A DNA stretch of 64,000 bases from Lewinellaceae bacterium (GCA_020636405.1 JACJXW010000006.1:558001-622000), one strand, 5' to 3'. Positions 8,134 to 17,607 are shown, counted from the stretch's first letter. Notes: generated by a model not told the origin, from the sequence alone. Program-made: numbers and translations.

Positions 8134-9984
8134 TTACTCGTTACCATCCGTCGGCGCCGGTAACGCCGGCCCCTGGCCCTGTCCTCCTTCCGCACTCTGG
8201 GCCGGCAGAGGAGACAGCGTCGGCTGTACTTCGGCGGCTTTGGGCTCCTCTACTTTGGGCTTGATCGCCGGAAACTTGAGGATGTTCTTGACCGGGCGTA
8301 CGGAAGTGACGGACGATCGCTGGCTCTCCAGGTGCACGTCCAAAGACAGGTTATAGGATTGCATGTTGGCGTTGTCGATGCGTTCCAGGGGGAAGGATTC
8401 CTGCGTTTCCAGGATGACGTAAAACCGCTTACGGGTGACATCGGGTTCCACTTTGGTGATGCGCACGTTGAGTTCCTTATCACTTCGGCGAACGAGGAGG
8501 TTGCCGATATAGGGTTGAACGTTAAAATTGACGGGGTTGTACCGGTCCTCGATGTCGATGGCGAACTTCCACTGGAAAGCGAAGTTCCATCCGTCTTTTT
8601 TGCTGAGGTCGAACGACCCTTCGCTGATGCTGGCGATGGGGTGAGAACTGGTCTGTATCTCTTCGTTGATGTCAAAGCTCAGGTATACTCCGTTTACCGG
8701 GGCCTTACTCCTGATCCGGTACCGGACGTTGAGCTTGCTGGGGCGGTTCTCCACCGGCCCCCGGAAATTGCCGGCCAGCGGGCGCCCGCTGATGGTGAAG
8801 CGGCAACCGGATGCTCTGGAGTCATTGTCGTAAAAGTACTGGGCAAAAAGTGAAGGCAAGCCATCGTACACGCCGGGTTGTACCTGCTCGATCGTCCAGA
8901 AATTATCGGCCATATTTTCCGGGATACCCTCCACGATGAGGAAGTGCTTGTGTTCTACTCCCTCGATCATGAGGGGCAGGTCCTGTGCCCTTTGAAAAAC
9001 CAGGTTGATGCCCTGCAGGTAACGGCTGATCTCCTCCGGTGTCGGAAGGGGCGCAAAGAGCCTGTCTTTTTGGTAATTGCCTTCGAAATCCGAGAAGATG
9101 ATCGTTTCCCAGTCGTTGCCGGAGAAGGAGCCCCGGCCCTCTTTACCCAGGCCGAAACTGGCCTTGAGGCGGGCGGAGAGCGGCGCATTGATGTTGAGCC
9201 CGCCCTCCATTTCGATATGGTAGTTCTCTTCTGCGGAAGTAATGTGTTTGATCATTACTCCTTCAAACTCGCGCAGGTAGTAGGCATTGTTCACGAACTC
9301 CGGGTTTTCCTGGTAGAAGCGCCAGAGCTTCATCATGAATTCGGTAGTGCGGTAGTCATTGGCTTCGAGGATGAAACGCAGGGGGGAGACGAAAGAGCCG
9401 GAAATAGCCAGGACGGAAGACTCGCGGCGGCTGTCCGTATCCAGAGCCGTGCGGAAGGAGGCATAGGGCGGCTGTATGCCGGCGTCGAGCGCTGCCTTGA
9501 GGTAACTGCTGCAGGTCTTGTGCAGGATGAAAGAATCGAAATTCTCATCGGGGTTGACGACGAACTGGCCCTCGACGCTGTTCAGGCGGATCACCCGGCT
9601 GGGGCTGTAGGCCAGGTAATCGAATGGCTGAGCGGTCTCTTCGCCGGTGAACAGGTAATACAACAGGCCTCCGCCCCGGATGTCCGCTGTTTCTACTTTG
9701 GTGCGCAGGTCGCGGCGGCCCAGGAATTTACTGATGTCCTGTGGTATATAATCGCGCTTGCCATCAGGCGTGTCAAATCCGCAGTATTCACAATGGCGGC
9801 GGAAGGTTTGCTGCAGGGCATACCCCAGAGAAATGCGGGAGTAAGCCCGTTCCGGCGGCCATTCTTCCCGGCGGTGTTCTTCAATTTTGCGTTGGTAGCG
9901 GCTGACCTTTTGCGCTTCCATAACCATAGGCCAGGATGAAATAAAAAGAACGAGCAATAAAAAGGGCCATAAAGTCCGTTGCAT
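8134..9984 (-). CDS. secreted protein of unknown function
   Basis: A 616-residue protein that I do not recognise. An N-terminal signal peptide (LWPFLLLVLFISSW, cleaved near MVMEAQ) indicates export. A four-residue-spaced Cys pair (HCEYCGF) occurs near residue 66. The middle is mixed alpha/beta, and the C-terminal third looks beta-rich (YRIRSKAPVNGVYLSF, FNVQPYIGNLLVRR). The last ~45 residues are Pro/Ala/Glu-rich and low complexity (VEEPKAAEVQPTLSP). There is no T9SS sorting domain and no lipobox. It stands alone on this strand, opposite to both neighbours. Confidence 0.7.
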   Translation of the reverse strand: MQRTLWPFLLLVLFISSWPMVMEAQKVSRYQRKIEEHRREEWPPERAYSRISLGYALQQTFRRHCEYCGFDTPDGKRDYIPQDISKFLGRRDLRTKVETADIRGGGLLYYLFTGEETAQPFDYLAYSPSRVIRLNSVEGQFVVNPDENFDSFILHKTCSSYLKAALDAGIQPPYASFRTALDTDSRRESSVLAISGSFVSPLRFILEANDYRTTEFMMKLWRFYQENPEFVNNAYYLREFEGVMIKHITSAEENYHIEMEGGLNINAPLSARLKASFGLGKEGRGSFSGNDWETIIFSDFEGNYQKDRLFAPLPTPEEISRYLQGINLVFQRAQDLPLMIEGVEHKHFLIVEGIPENMADNFWTIEQVQPGVYDGLPSLFAQYFYDNDSRASGCRFTISGRPLAGNFRGPVENRPSKLNVRYRIRSKAPVNGVYLSFDINEEIQTSSHPIASISEGSFDLSKKDGWNFAFQWKFAIDIEDRYNPVNFNVQPYIGNLLVRRSDKELNVRITKVEPDVTRKRFYVILETQESFPLERIDNANMQSYNLSLDVHLESQRSSVTSVRPVKNILKFPAIKPKVEEPKAAEVQPTLSPLPAQSAEGGQGQGPALPAPTDGNE

Positions 9985-10125
9985 ATTTGAGTTTAAATTT
10001 TAATTCTTTAACAACAGGTTTCGGGGTGAAATCATCCCAAACAACGCAGGGAGGCAGGGAAAGCTTGTATGCATATATAATAATTTCCGGAATGCTTTAA
10101 AGGTTTACGGTGGGTTCCTGAAAAA

Positions 10126-11319
10126 ATGGAACAATTTTGCCCCCATTCTCTGCCCTTAGCTTTCTATCTTGTGGCCAAAAATTTGGAACGTATTGTTCTT
10201 CTTTCCCCAGCATACCCTCTACGAGGTGGGATTGCTTCTTCTACGGAACGCCTGGCGCAGGAGTTGCAGCGGCACGGATATGCGGTCAGCATCTATTCCT
10301 TCAGCCTGCAGTATCCCTCCATATTATTTCCCGGGAAGACACAATACACCGATGGGCCGCCTCCGCCTGGGCTGGATATTATTCCCGCTGTCAACTCCAT
10401 CAATCCATTGAACTGGTGGAAGGTGGGCCGCCGCCTGCGCCGGGAATCGCCCAGCCTGGTTATTGCCCGTTTCTGGCTGCCCTTTATGGGGCCTTCGCTG
10501 GGCGCCATACTGCGGCTGGCAAAGCGTAACGGCCATACCAGGACGATGGCCATCACGGATAATGTGATCCCTCATGAGAAAAGGCCGGGAGACCGCCTGT
10601 TGACCCGTTTTTTCATCAAAGCAGTGGACGCCTTCATCGTGATGTCCCGTTCGGTCAAGGAAGACATCCACCAGTTCGCACCGGAAAAACCGGTTTCTTA
10701 CATTCCTCACCCTATTTTTGACAACTACGGGGCAAAATGCAGCAGGCCAGAAGCGCTGAAGCGGCTTGGTTTGTCCGAAGGACATTCCTATTTATTGTTC
10801 TTTGGCTTTATTCGGGATTACAAGGGGCTGGACCTTCTGCTGCGGGCGATGGGTGATGAACGCATAAAGGCGCTCGGCATCCGGCTTTTGGTTGCCGGAG
10901 AGTTTTACGGCAGCGATGAATCTTACCGGGACATTATCCGGGAGGAGGGCATTGAAGATCAGGTGATCTTTCATTCTGATTATATCCCCAATGAGGAGGT
11001 GCGTTTTTATTTTGGAGCCGCCAGCCTGGTGGTGCAGCCCTATAAGTCTGCAACGCAGAGTGGGATCTCCCAACTGGCCTATCATTTCGAGTCCCCATTG
11101 CTGGTGACGAAAGTAGGGGGGCTTCCTGAGATCGTAGAAGATGGAAAGGAAGGATACGTCGTGGACGTAAGCGTACCGGCGATCGCTGATGCGATTGTGG
11201 ATTTTTTCACTCATAACCGGGAAGCGGCGATGGCCGAAGGGGTGCGGCAGGGTAAGCAACGTTTCAGCTGGGACAATATGGTTAAGGGTATCGAAACATT
11301 ATATCAGGACATAATATGA
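10126..11319 (+). CDS. GT4-family glycosyltransferase
   Basis: A 397-residue GT-B glycosyltransferase. The N-terminal Rossmann half has the glycine-rich acceptor loop SPAYPLRGGIASSTERLAQE. The C-terminal half contains the nucleotide-sugar site with the EX7E-like segment FESPLLVTKVGGLPEIVEDG. The first ~20 residues before IVLLSPAY are not conserved-looking, so the true start may lie downstream. It overlaps the next gene by 4 nt (ATGA) and heads a set with two heptose-biosynthesis enzymes, so a lipopolysaccharide or surface-glycan acceptor is likely. The donor sugar cannot be read from the sequence. Confidence 0.85.
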   Translation: MEQFCPHSLPLAFYLVAKNLERIVLLSPAYPLRGGIASSTERLAQELQRHGYAVSIYSFSLQYPSILFPGKTQYTDGPPPPGLDIIPAVNSINPLNWWKVGRRLRRESPSLVIARFWLPFMGPSLGAILRLAKRNGHTRTMAITDNVIPHEKRPGDRLLTRFFIKAVDAFIVMSRSVKEDIHQFAPEKPVSYIPHPIFDNYGAKCSRPEALKRLGLSEGHSYLLFFGFIRDYKGLDLLLRAMGDERIKALGIRLLVAGEFYGSDESYRDIIREEGIEDQVIFHSDYIPNEEVRFYFGAASLVVQPYKSATQSGISQLAYHFESPLLVTKVGGLPEIVEDGKEGYVVDVSVPAIADAIVDFFTHNREAAMAEGVRQGKQRFSWDNMVKGIETLYQDII

Positions 11320-11837
11320 GCAAGGGAATATTAGACCATTCTTCAGAGGATGCTCAGGCGTCCATGAGCGTAGTAGGGCGAACGGTCATCATCATCGGCC
11401 TGCTGCTGGGAGCTGTCAACTTCGCTCTGGAGTACGGCTTGGATGCGCTCCCATTGTCTGAGCGGTGGGCACGGCAGGCCGGCCTGGCCTTTTTCCTGTT
11501 TTTCGTCTGGCTGGCAGTAAGCAGCGGCGTACGTGCCGTCGACAAATTGATGCCCGGCATTGCTGTGGGCTGGTTATTCATCACCGGCCTGGGGATAGGG
11601 CTCTGGGGCCAGGCTGTTTTTTCCCTGGCCCGGTGGGCGGCGCCGCAATTCAGGGGCGAAGCAACTGCTTCCCTGCTTTCCTTCATCGTGCCCGGCCTTT
11701 TGCCCAGCTTGGCGGCCAGCCTGCTGGTGGCTGTTTTGACGGCGATCACACTGAGGGTGAAAAGCAAGCTGGCGGCAACGGCCCTGCGGTTATTGCTCTT
11801 TGGGCTGCTTGCCCTGTTCATTTATCTGAAGATGTGA
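11316..11837 (+). CDS. small polytopic membrane protein in the glycan cluster
   Basis: A 173-residue hydrophobic protein with about five membrane segments (VIIIGLLLGAVNFALEYGL, AGLAFFLFFVWLAV, AVGWLFITGLGIGLWGQAV, a long span around LLPSLAASLLVAVLTA, and LLLFGLLALFIYL). I do not recognise a family. It overlaps the GT4 gene by 4 nt and is followed 22 nt later by gmhA, so it is probably co-transcribed with them. Confidence 0.7.
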   Translation: MSKGILDHSSEDAQASMSVVGRTVIIIGLLLGAVNFALEYGLDALPLSERWARQAGLAFFLFFVWLAVSSGVRAVDKLMPGIAVGWLFITGLGIGLWGQAVFSLARWAAPQFRGEATASLLSFIVPGLLPSLAASLLVAVLTAITLRVKSKLAATALRLLLFGLLALFIYLKM

Positions 11838-11859
11838 GTTCATACAACAGGAATACCCA

Positions 11860-12438
11860 ATGAATATCAAAATAAAGGAAGTGGTAGCTGAAAGTATCGC
11901 AACCAAGCAGGCCCTGCTGGCAGATGAGCAGGCCCTTGGGGTGGTAGAACAGGTTGTGGATGCCTGTGTGGCAGCATTTCGCAACGGGAAAAAGGTGCTG
12001 TTTTGCGGAAACGGGGGCAGTGCTGCTGATGCCCAGCACCTGGCCGGGGAACTGTCCGGACGGTTCTATCTCGACCGGGAACCGCTTTTTGCCGAGGCCA
12101 TGCATGTTAATACCTCTTTTCTCACTGCTGTGGCCAATGACTATTCTTTCGAAGAGGCCTATGCGCGCATGGTTCGGGCTGCCGGCCGGGAAGGGGACCT
12201 GCTCTTCGCCCTTTCTACTTCCGGGAACTCGGCCAATATACTGGCGGCCATAGAATCGGCCCACCGTATGGGGATGGCCGTCGTGGGAATGACCGGCCGC
12301 CGGGGCGGCAAAATGGCGGCTGTCTGCGATTTTGTCCTCAAAGTCCCATCCGATAATACGCCCCGTATTCAGGAGTGCCACATCCTGTTGGGGCACATCA
12401 TTTGTGAACTGGTGGAGGCTGCCATTTTCGGAAAATAA
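11860..12438 (+). CDS. gmhA: SIS-domain sedoheptulose-7-phosphate isomerase (GmhA-like)
   Basis: A 192-residue SIS-domain protein of normal GmhA length. The signature FCGNGGSAADAQHLAGEL and the later ALSTSGNSANILAA are the sugar-phosphate binding loops. GmhA converts sedoheptulose 7-phosphate to D-glycero-D-manno-heptose 7-phosphate, the first step to ADP- or GDP-heptose for surface glycans. The gmhB-like gene 59 nt downstream supports this over other SIS functions. No HldE/HddA kinase or nucleotidyltransferase gene is in the window. Confidence 0.85.
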   Translation: MNIKIKEVVAESIATKQALLADEQALGVVEQVVDACVAAFRNGKKVLFCGNGGSAADAQHLAGELSGRFYLDREPLFAEAMHVNTSFLTAVANDYSFEEAYARMVRAAGREGDLLFALSTSGNSANILAAIESAHRMGMAVVGMTGRRGGKMAAVCDFVLKVPSDNTPRIQECHILLGHIICELVEAAIFGK

Positions 12439-12497
12439 AAAGGGAGGGCGAATGTATCGCCTTACGTCAAAAAACCTGGAACGAAAAAGGAAAAAGC

Positions 12498-13070
12498 ATG
12501 GCTCTACCTACTATCGACAGATCCTGGTCCCTGTTTCTTGACCGCGATGGAGTGATCAACCGCCGGTTGCCGGGCGATTACGTGCGCGATTGGGAGGCTT
12601 TCGAATGGCTGCCCGGGGCGCTGGAAGCCATCGCCGGGCTGACCCAAAGGGCAGGCCGGTCCTTCGTCGTGACCAACCAGCAGGGAATCGGAAAAGGATT
12701 GATGACGGAGCAGAGCCTGGCGCTCATTCATGCGCTTATGCAGCAGGAAATAACGGTGGCCGGTGGCAGGATAGACGCCGTATATCACTGCCCGGACCTC
12801 TCTTCGGCCTTCCCCAATTGCCGCAAACCTGGGCCGGCGATGGCGATGCAGGCGAAGCGGGCTTTTCCGGATGTGGATTTTCGGCGGTCCGTCATGGTCG
12901 GTGATTCCCTGTCCGACATGCAGTTCGGGCAGGCGCTTGGCATGTATACAGTGCTCGTCACCGGCAAAACGGAGGAACAGGAAGCTTTCCGGGATGCAGT
13001 AGAACGGGGCCTTAAAATTGATGCCCGATGTGGTAGTTTGTATGAATTCTATACCGACTTGCCGTTGTAA
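12498..13070 (+). CDS. gmhB: HAD-family heptose bisphosphate phosphatase (GmhB-like)
   Basis: A 190-residue HAD phosphatase of the histidinol-phosphatase/GmhB subfamily. Motif I is FLDRDGVIN, motif II is VTNQQGIGKG, the lysine is in CRKPGPAM and the Mg-binding end is MVGDSLSDMQFG. Classical GmhB has a CxH...CxC zinc loop before CRKP. Here only HCPDLSSAFPNCRKP remains, so two ligands are missing and zinc may not be bound. Removal of the 7-phosphate or 1,7-bisphosphate of heptose fits the gmhA neighbour. Confidence 0.8.
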   Translation: MALPTIDRSWSLFLDRDGVINRRLPGDYVRDWEAFEWLPGALEAIAGLTQRAGRSFVVTNQQGIGKGLMTEQSLALIHALMQQEITVAGGRIDAVYHCPDLSSAFPNCRKPGPAMAMQAKRAFPDVDFRRSVMVGDSLSDMQFGQALGMYTVLVTGKTEEQEAFRDAVERGLKIDARCGSLYEFYTDLPL

Positions 13071-13122
13071 ACCGAATATTGTCTTATATTTATTTTAGAT
13101 ACGTACTAAAATTCCAAGACCG

Positions 13123-14337
13123 ATGAAAGAACTCACCGTCATTTTACTATTTATCTCCCTGTTGTTGTCACCTCCTGCCAGTACTGCCCAGGCCGGCAAC
13201 TGGTTATCGTTTGTCGCTCAGGCGGAAGGCCGCCCGGGGGGCAATACTTCCTGGAACAGGGTACAACGGCTGGAAGTCAGCAAAAAGATAGGCGTAGCTG
13301 TTGGGCAGGGCAATACAGCTGGAGCCATCCGTTTTAATCCTGAGGACAAAGAAGTAAGGCTCACCTTTTCCAATTTCACCATCAACGGCGCCTGGTTTAT
13401 CCCTACCGAGGTTGCGGTGGAGTATAAGGAAGAGGGGAGAGTTATTGGCCCCATTAAAGCGCTACCCGGGCCGGGGAACAGCGATTATTTCCAGATGACC
13501 CTCCGGTTCCGGGAAAAGACCGCAGAATCACTCCTTTCCGTTTCAGTGGTGGGCCGCACTTCCGGGCAGTTCGTAAAAGATACCATCAATACGGTACTTA
13601 TGTGGGGCAGCGCTCAGGCCGAGGCCTCCAACGTTCAGGTTTCATATCTGGACAATACGGGGAACCTGACGGCAAGGTCGCCTTACACGGAGGCGGTGCA
13701 ATCCTATGGCGCAGACCAGGGTAGAATTGAGCCTGCCGGGCAGGCCTATGCCATCCAGCTCGGCGCCTACACCGTGGTGCCTGACAATCGCCAGTTTGCC
13801 CAGGCTGCAGCCTATGGGCAGTTGTATTATCGGCGGATTGGCAACCTGTTCTACATACGAGTAGGCACCTACAATGACAACCGGCTTGCCCAGCAGTACC
13901 TGCAATCCATCCGCAATTATTATCCGGAAGCCTACATCGTGCTGGAAGATAGCCCCCTGCCTGCTGCCGGCCGCCAGGCGGCAGATCCTTATGTGTCCCC
14001 TTATGGCCAGCCGGATCAATATGGGGCGGAAAGTACGCCGCGCATCCCCGCGATTCCCGGGCTCACGCCGAAGGAAGGAGCAGCCTCTTCTTATATCCTA
14101 CCGGCCGGAATAACCGGAAATGCCATCCAGCTGGCATCTCTGGCGACGGAAGAAAAAGGGGTTTCCTACATTAACAACCTTCGGGGGCGGGGCATTTCCG
14201 ACCTCTACCTCTGGCAGAAAGACGGCAAGAACCGGGTTGTTGTTGCTCCGTTCCCCAGTAAGAGGGATGCCGCCAATTACCTGGAAACATTGAAAAGACA
14301 GTACAAACAGGATGGGATACTGGTGTATATAGATTGA
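13123..14337 (+). CDS. secreted protein with two SPOR domains
   Basis: A 404-residue protein with signal peptide (VILLFISLLLSPPASTAQA). The N-terminal ~180 residues form a beta-rich domain I cannot name. Two SPOR-type repeats follow: one at about 209-280 (AIQLGAYTVVPDNRQFAQ) and one at about 332-404 (AIQLASLATEEKGVSYI, ending DGILVYID), separated by a Pro/Tyr-rich linker. SPOR domains bind denuded septal peptidoglycan, so a periplasmic wall-associated role is likely. It follows gmhB by 52 nt, but a functional link is not evident. Confidence 0.75.
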   Translation: MKELTVILLFISLLLSPPASTAQAGNWLSFVAQAEGRPGGNTSWNRVQRLEVSKKIGVAVGQGNTAGAIRFNPEDKEVRLTFSNFTINGAWFIPTEVAVEYKEEGRVIGPIKALPGPGNSDYFQMTLRFREKTAESLLSVSVVGRTSGQFVKDTINTVLMWGSAQAEASNVQVSYLDNTGNLTARSPYTEAVQSYGADQGRIEPAGQAYAIQLGAYTVVPDNRQFAQAAAYGQLYYRRIGNLFYIRVGTYNDNRLAQQYLQSIRNYYPEAYIVLEDSPLPAAGRQAADPYVSPYGQPDQYGAESTPRIPAIPGLTPKEGAASSYILPAGITGNAIQLASLATEEKGVSYINNLRGRGISDLYLWQKDGKNRVVVAPFPSKRDAANYLETLKRQYKQDGILVYID

Positions 14338-15008
14338 AAATAGGCGGGGTTTGGTGCTGAGGTATTGTAGCGTAAGTATATGGACTGAATTAGTGGATTG
14401 GCGAAGGGCTGAATATCAAGGGCTTAACCCCGGTTCCCCGTTTCACTATTTGTGTCCATCTGCTTTTTGAATAGGCCCAGCCTTGTAGCGCAAAAGCAAA
14501 GCAATACAGGCACACTCCGTTGCCGGAACGTTTTTACTTATGAGGGCGGCCTGTCGACGAAGTCCGGAGTTTTACCGGACGGGCAGGGCTGCTTTCATCA
14601 TGTCGCCATACTCCTGAAGGAATGCCGCGATCTTGGGCATTTGAAACAGGCAGATGACGAAGATACCGATCAACAAGGCATAAGCCATCGCCGTTTGTAT
14701 CCGGAGTACGTTTTCTGCAGTGGATTTCTTTTTCATACTGTCCGTATTTATCGATGCTTAATTTAGTCAAAATTCTTGATTGATGGTATTTGGCTTGTAT
14801 TATATTTTGATTAAAATGCATTCTGCGTGTTTTTTTTTGGATAAAATTTGAATTTGACATATTTACAACCGTTTGAACAAAGGCCCCTTCTTTTCTTGTT
14901 TCTATACTTGAGGCTTAGTGTGATTTTTACAAAAACCTCGTCACATTGCACTTACTCCTTTTATTTTTATTACTTTTTAGGTTCTGCACCACCGCATCAT
15001 AAAAAACT
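14338..15008. other. 671-bp intergenic region with one small minus-strand ORF
   Basis: Apart from the 54-residue ORF at 14572-14736, no credible coding signal is present. The part from 14760 to 15000 is AT-rich and is probably the leader and promoter region of the trehalose gene; TTG at 14946 with TACTTTTT at 14971 is only a weak promoter match. Confidence 0.5.
14572..14736 (-). CDS. small single-pass membrane protein, 54 residues
   Basis: Reads MKKKSTAENVLRIQTAMAYA at the N-terminus, followed by a hydrophobic span (LLIGIFVICLFQM) and a short tail ending in ALPVR. The basic start followed by one membrane helix and a clean stop looks like a genuine small membrane protein. It is convergent with the SPOR gene and divergent from the trehalose gene. 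No family is recognised. Real expression is unproven. Confidence 0.4.
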   Translation of the reverse strand: MKKKSTAENVLRIQTAMAYALLIGIFVICLFQMPKIAAFLQEYGDMMKAALPVR

Positions 15009-17177
15009 ATGTCACGATTAGTCATCATATCCAACCGGCTTCCTGTAACCATACAGAAAGAAGAGGGAGACCTTATTTATCACCCCAGCGCCGGAGGGTT
15101 GGCGACCGGCCTTAACTCATTGGATGGCTCTTGGGAAAAGATCTGGATCGGCTGGCCCGGCCAGGAGATCAAGGAAGCCTGGGAGCGGGAGGCCGTTCGC
15201 CGGGACCTCTCCAAAGACGGGCTCTTTCCTGTTTTTCTCAGCCAGGAGGAGATCACCCTCTATTACGAGGGGTTCAGCAATAAAGCTATATGGCCCCATT
15301 TTCACTACTTTACCCAGTATACGTCTTACCGGGACAGGTACTGGGAAGCGTACAAATCGGTAAACCGCACTTTTGCCGATGAGGTGATCCCACTTATCAG
15401 AAAAGACGACCTGGTGTGGGTGCATGATTATCAACTGATGCTGCTGCCTGCCATGATCAGGGAAGCATTTCCAAACCTTTCGATCGGATTTTTCCTGCAC
15501 ATCCCGTTTCCATCCTACGAGGTGTTTCGAATCCTGCCCTGGCGTGAAGAAATTCTGGAGGGGATGCTGGGCGCCAATCAGATCGGCTTCCATACATTTG
15601 GATATATGCGGCATTTCCTGAGCGCGGTCTACCGCATTTGCGGCTACGAACACCACTTCGGCAAACTGACGGTGGGCAACCGGCTGGTCAACGCCGATGT
15701 ATTCCCTATGGGTATCGACTATGATAAATACGCACATCCCGAAATCGAACCGCAGGAAGGAAATGGCTCGCTTAAGATCCGGAAGCTGGCACAGCAACAA
15801 AAACTGGTTATCTCCATCGACCGCCTGGACTATAGCAAGGGCATTCCCCAGCGGCTTAAGGCTTTTGCCCGTTTTCTGGATAATTACCCTCAGTATCAGG
15901 GCAAAGTAACCCTGGTTATGATCGTGGTGCCTTCCCGGGCCAATGTAACGCAATACAAGGAACTCAAAGGGGAGATCGATAATCTGGTGGGCAAGATCAA
16001 TGGAAAGTACGCCTCCTTTGATTGGGCGCCCATCCATTATTTCTATCGAAGCCTTGATTTTTCAGAATTGACGACCCTTTACCAGGAGTCGGACATCGCC
16101 CTGATCACCCCTTTGCGCGATGGCATGAACCTGGTGGCCAAGGAGTACGTGGCCAGCAAGGAAAAGAGTAAGAGAGGCGTGCTCATCCTCAGCGAAATGG
16201 CCGGCGCTTCCAACGAACTCATGGAAGCGCTGATCGTCAACCCCCAGGACCGGCAGGACATTACCAAAGCGCTGTTGCAGGCGCTGGAGATGAGCGAGGA
16301 AGAACAACGCCAACGTCTCGAACGCATGCAGGAAAGGATTCGGAAAAACGACGTCCGGCACTGGGCGGCTACATTTATAAAGGAACAAAAGAAACTCATG
16401 GAATCACAGAAAGAAAAAATAGCCCAGCGGCTGAGCGACGAAGCAAAGAAAAAATTGGCCGAGGACTATCGCTCGGCCAGGAGCCGTTTACTGATCCTGG
16501 ATTATGACGGCACCCTGATGCCATTCCACAAGGATCCGCAGGCGGTAGTGCCGGATAAGCAGTTGCTCGCGATCCTGACGCGCTTGCGCAGCCATGAGGG
16601 CACCAAACTGGTAGTCAGCAGCGGCAGAGACCGCGGCACCCTTCAGAAATGGCTGGGCCCGCTCCAGTTGGATATGGCCGCTGAGCACGGGGTCTGGGTG
16701 AAGCGTAACGGAGAATGGTCGAACAACACCGGCCTGTCGGTAAGCTGGAAAGAAAGCATTCGTCAGGTACTGGAAAATATGGTGGAGCGGACCCCCGGCT
16801 CCTTCATCGAGGAGAAAGACTTTTCCATCGCCTGGCATTACCGGGCCATTGATAAGGACCTGGGAGAAAAGCGCGTCCGCGAATTTCGGGATGTCCTTCT
16901 ATACCTTACCGCCAACGACGACCTGCAGGTGCTGGAGGGCAATAAGGTCGTTGAAATCAAGAATGCCGGCGTCAACAAAGGCAAAGCCGCTCTGAACTGG
17001 GTCGGGGAGCAGGAATGGGAATTTATTATGGCCATTGGAGATGACCATACCGATGAAGATACCTTTAAAGCTTTGCCGGAGGATGCACATACCATAAAGG
17101 TGGGCCTCGATAAATCGGCGGCCCGGTACAATATGCTTTCGGTAGAGGAGGTCCGCTCTTTCCTGGAAACCTTATAG
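15009..17177 (+). CDS. bifunctional trehalose-6-phosphate synthase/phosphatase
   Basis: A 722-residue fusion. Residues 1-~465 are a GT20 trehalose-6-phosphate synthase (OtsA-type): the glucose-6-phosphate end has SNRLPV and the glycine loop SAGGLATGL, with WVHDYQLMLLP in the middle and IDRLDYSKGIPQRL in the UDP-glucose half. Residues ~485-722 are a HAD phosphatase (OtsB-type) with catalytic DYDGT at about 498-502, SGRDRGTL, and GDDHTDEDTFKALP. One polypeptide thus makes trehalose from UDP-glucose and glucose-6-phosphate, as in other Bacteroidota and in yeast/plant fusions. Trehalose acts against osmotic and desiccation stress. The gene ends 7 nt from the converging CBS gene. Confidence 0.93.
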   Translation: MSRLVIISNRLPVTIQKEEGDLIYHPSAGGLATGLNSLDGSWEKIWIGWPGQEIKEAWEREAVRRDLSKDGLFPVFLSQEEITLYYEGFSNKAIWPHFHYFTQYTSYRDRYWEAYKSVNRTFADEVIPLIRKDDLVWVHDYQLMLLPAMIREAFPNLSIGFFLHIPFPSYEVFRILPWREEILEGMLGANQIGFHTFGYMRHFLSAVYRICGYEHHFGKLTVGNRLVNADVFPMGIDYDKYAHPEIEPQEGNGSLKIRKLAQQQKLVISIDRLDYSKGIPQRLKAFARFLDNYPQYQGKVTLVMIVVPSRANVTQYKELKGEIDNLVGKINGKYASFDWAPIHYFYRSLDFSELTTLYQESDIALITPLRDGMNLVAKEYVASKEKSKRGVLILSEMAGASNELMEALIVNPQDRQDITKALLQALEMSEEEQRQRLERMQERIRKNDVRHWAATFIKEQKKLMESQKEKIAQRLSDEAKKKLAEDYRSARSRLLILDYDGTLMPFHKDPQAVVPDKQLLAILTRLRSHEGTKLVVSSGRDRGTLQKWLGPLQLDMAAEHGVWVKRNGEWSNNTGLSVSWKESIRQVLENMVERTPGSFIEEKDFSIAWHYRAIDKDLGEKRVREFRDVLLYLTANDDLQVLEGNKVVEIKNAGVNKGKAALNWVGEQEWEFIMAIGDDHTDEDTFKALPEDAHTIKVGLDKSAARYNMLSVEEVRSFLETL

Positions 17178-17184
17178 TGCGATT

Positions 17185-17607
17185 TTACTTTGGAGTTCTC
17201 CAGTACAATTTGTGATTGGGGTATTCTTTGTTAAACTCGTATTTCAAAACATCGTGCGTGGTGATGATGCCTAACAGGTTGTTGTCATCATCGACGATCG
17301 GCAGGCCGTGGAAGAGGTTTTCCAGAAAGACCTGAGCCGCAGCGCCGATCTTTTCGTTGGGAGACATAGTCGCCACCCTTCTGGTCATAATATCCTCTAC
17401 CTTAACCCCACTGTACTCCTCAGCGGATTTTCCCAGTTTTACCAGGTCGAAAGAAGTGATGATCCCGATCAGTTTTTTTCCCTGAACGACCGGTATGTGG
17501 TGGAGGTGTTTCGTGAAGAGGATGTCCTTCACCACCGCCAGGGTATCATCCGGGCGAACCGTTACAACATCAGTAGTCATGATCGTAGAGATGGGCTCAT
17601 TCATCAT
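17185..17607 (-). CDS. two-CBS-domain protein
   Basis: A 140-residue protein made only of a CBS pair: IMTTDVVTVRPDDTLAVV with HHIPVVQGKKLIGIITSFDL, and IMTRRVATMSPNEKI with GLPIVDDDNNLLGIITTHDV. Such modules bind adenine nucleotides and regulate partners. No partner is fused to it. It lies downstream of the two-component genes on the same strand, separated by a hairpin. Confidence 0.85.
   Translation of the reverse strand: MMNEPISTIMTTDVVTVRPDDTLAVVKDILFTKHLHHIPVVQGKKLIGIITSFDLVKLGKSAEEYSGVKVEDIMTRRVATMSPNEKIGAAAQVFLENLFHGLPIVDDDNNLLGIITTHDVLKYEFNKEYPNHKLYWRTPK

Noticed and set aside
8878..9939. 353-residue plus-strand ORF
   Set aside because: Antisense to the 616-residue exported protein, which has a proper signal peptide and runs beyond the ORF on both sides.
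14534..14860. 108-residue minus-strand ORF
   Set aside because: Overlaps the better 54-residue membrane frame in another frame and has no protein-like pattern.
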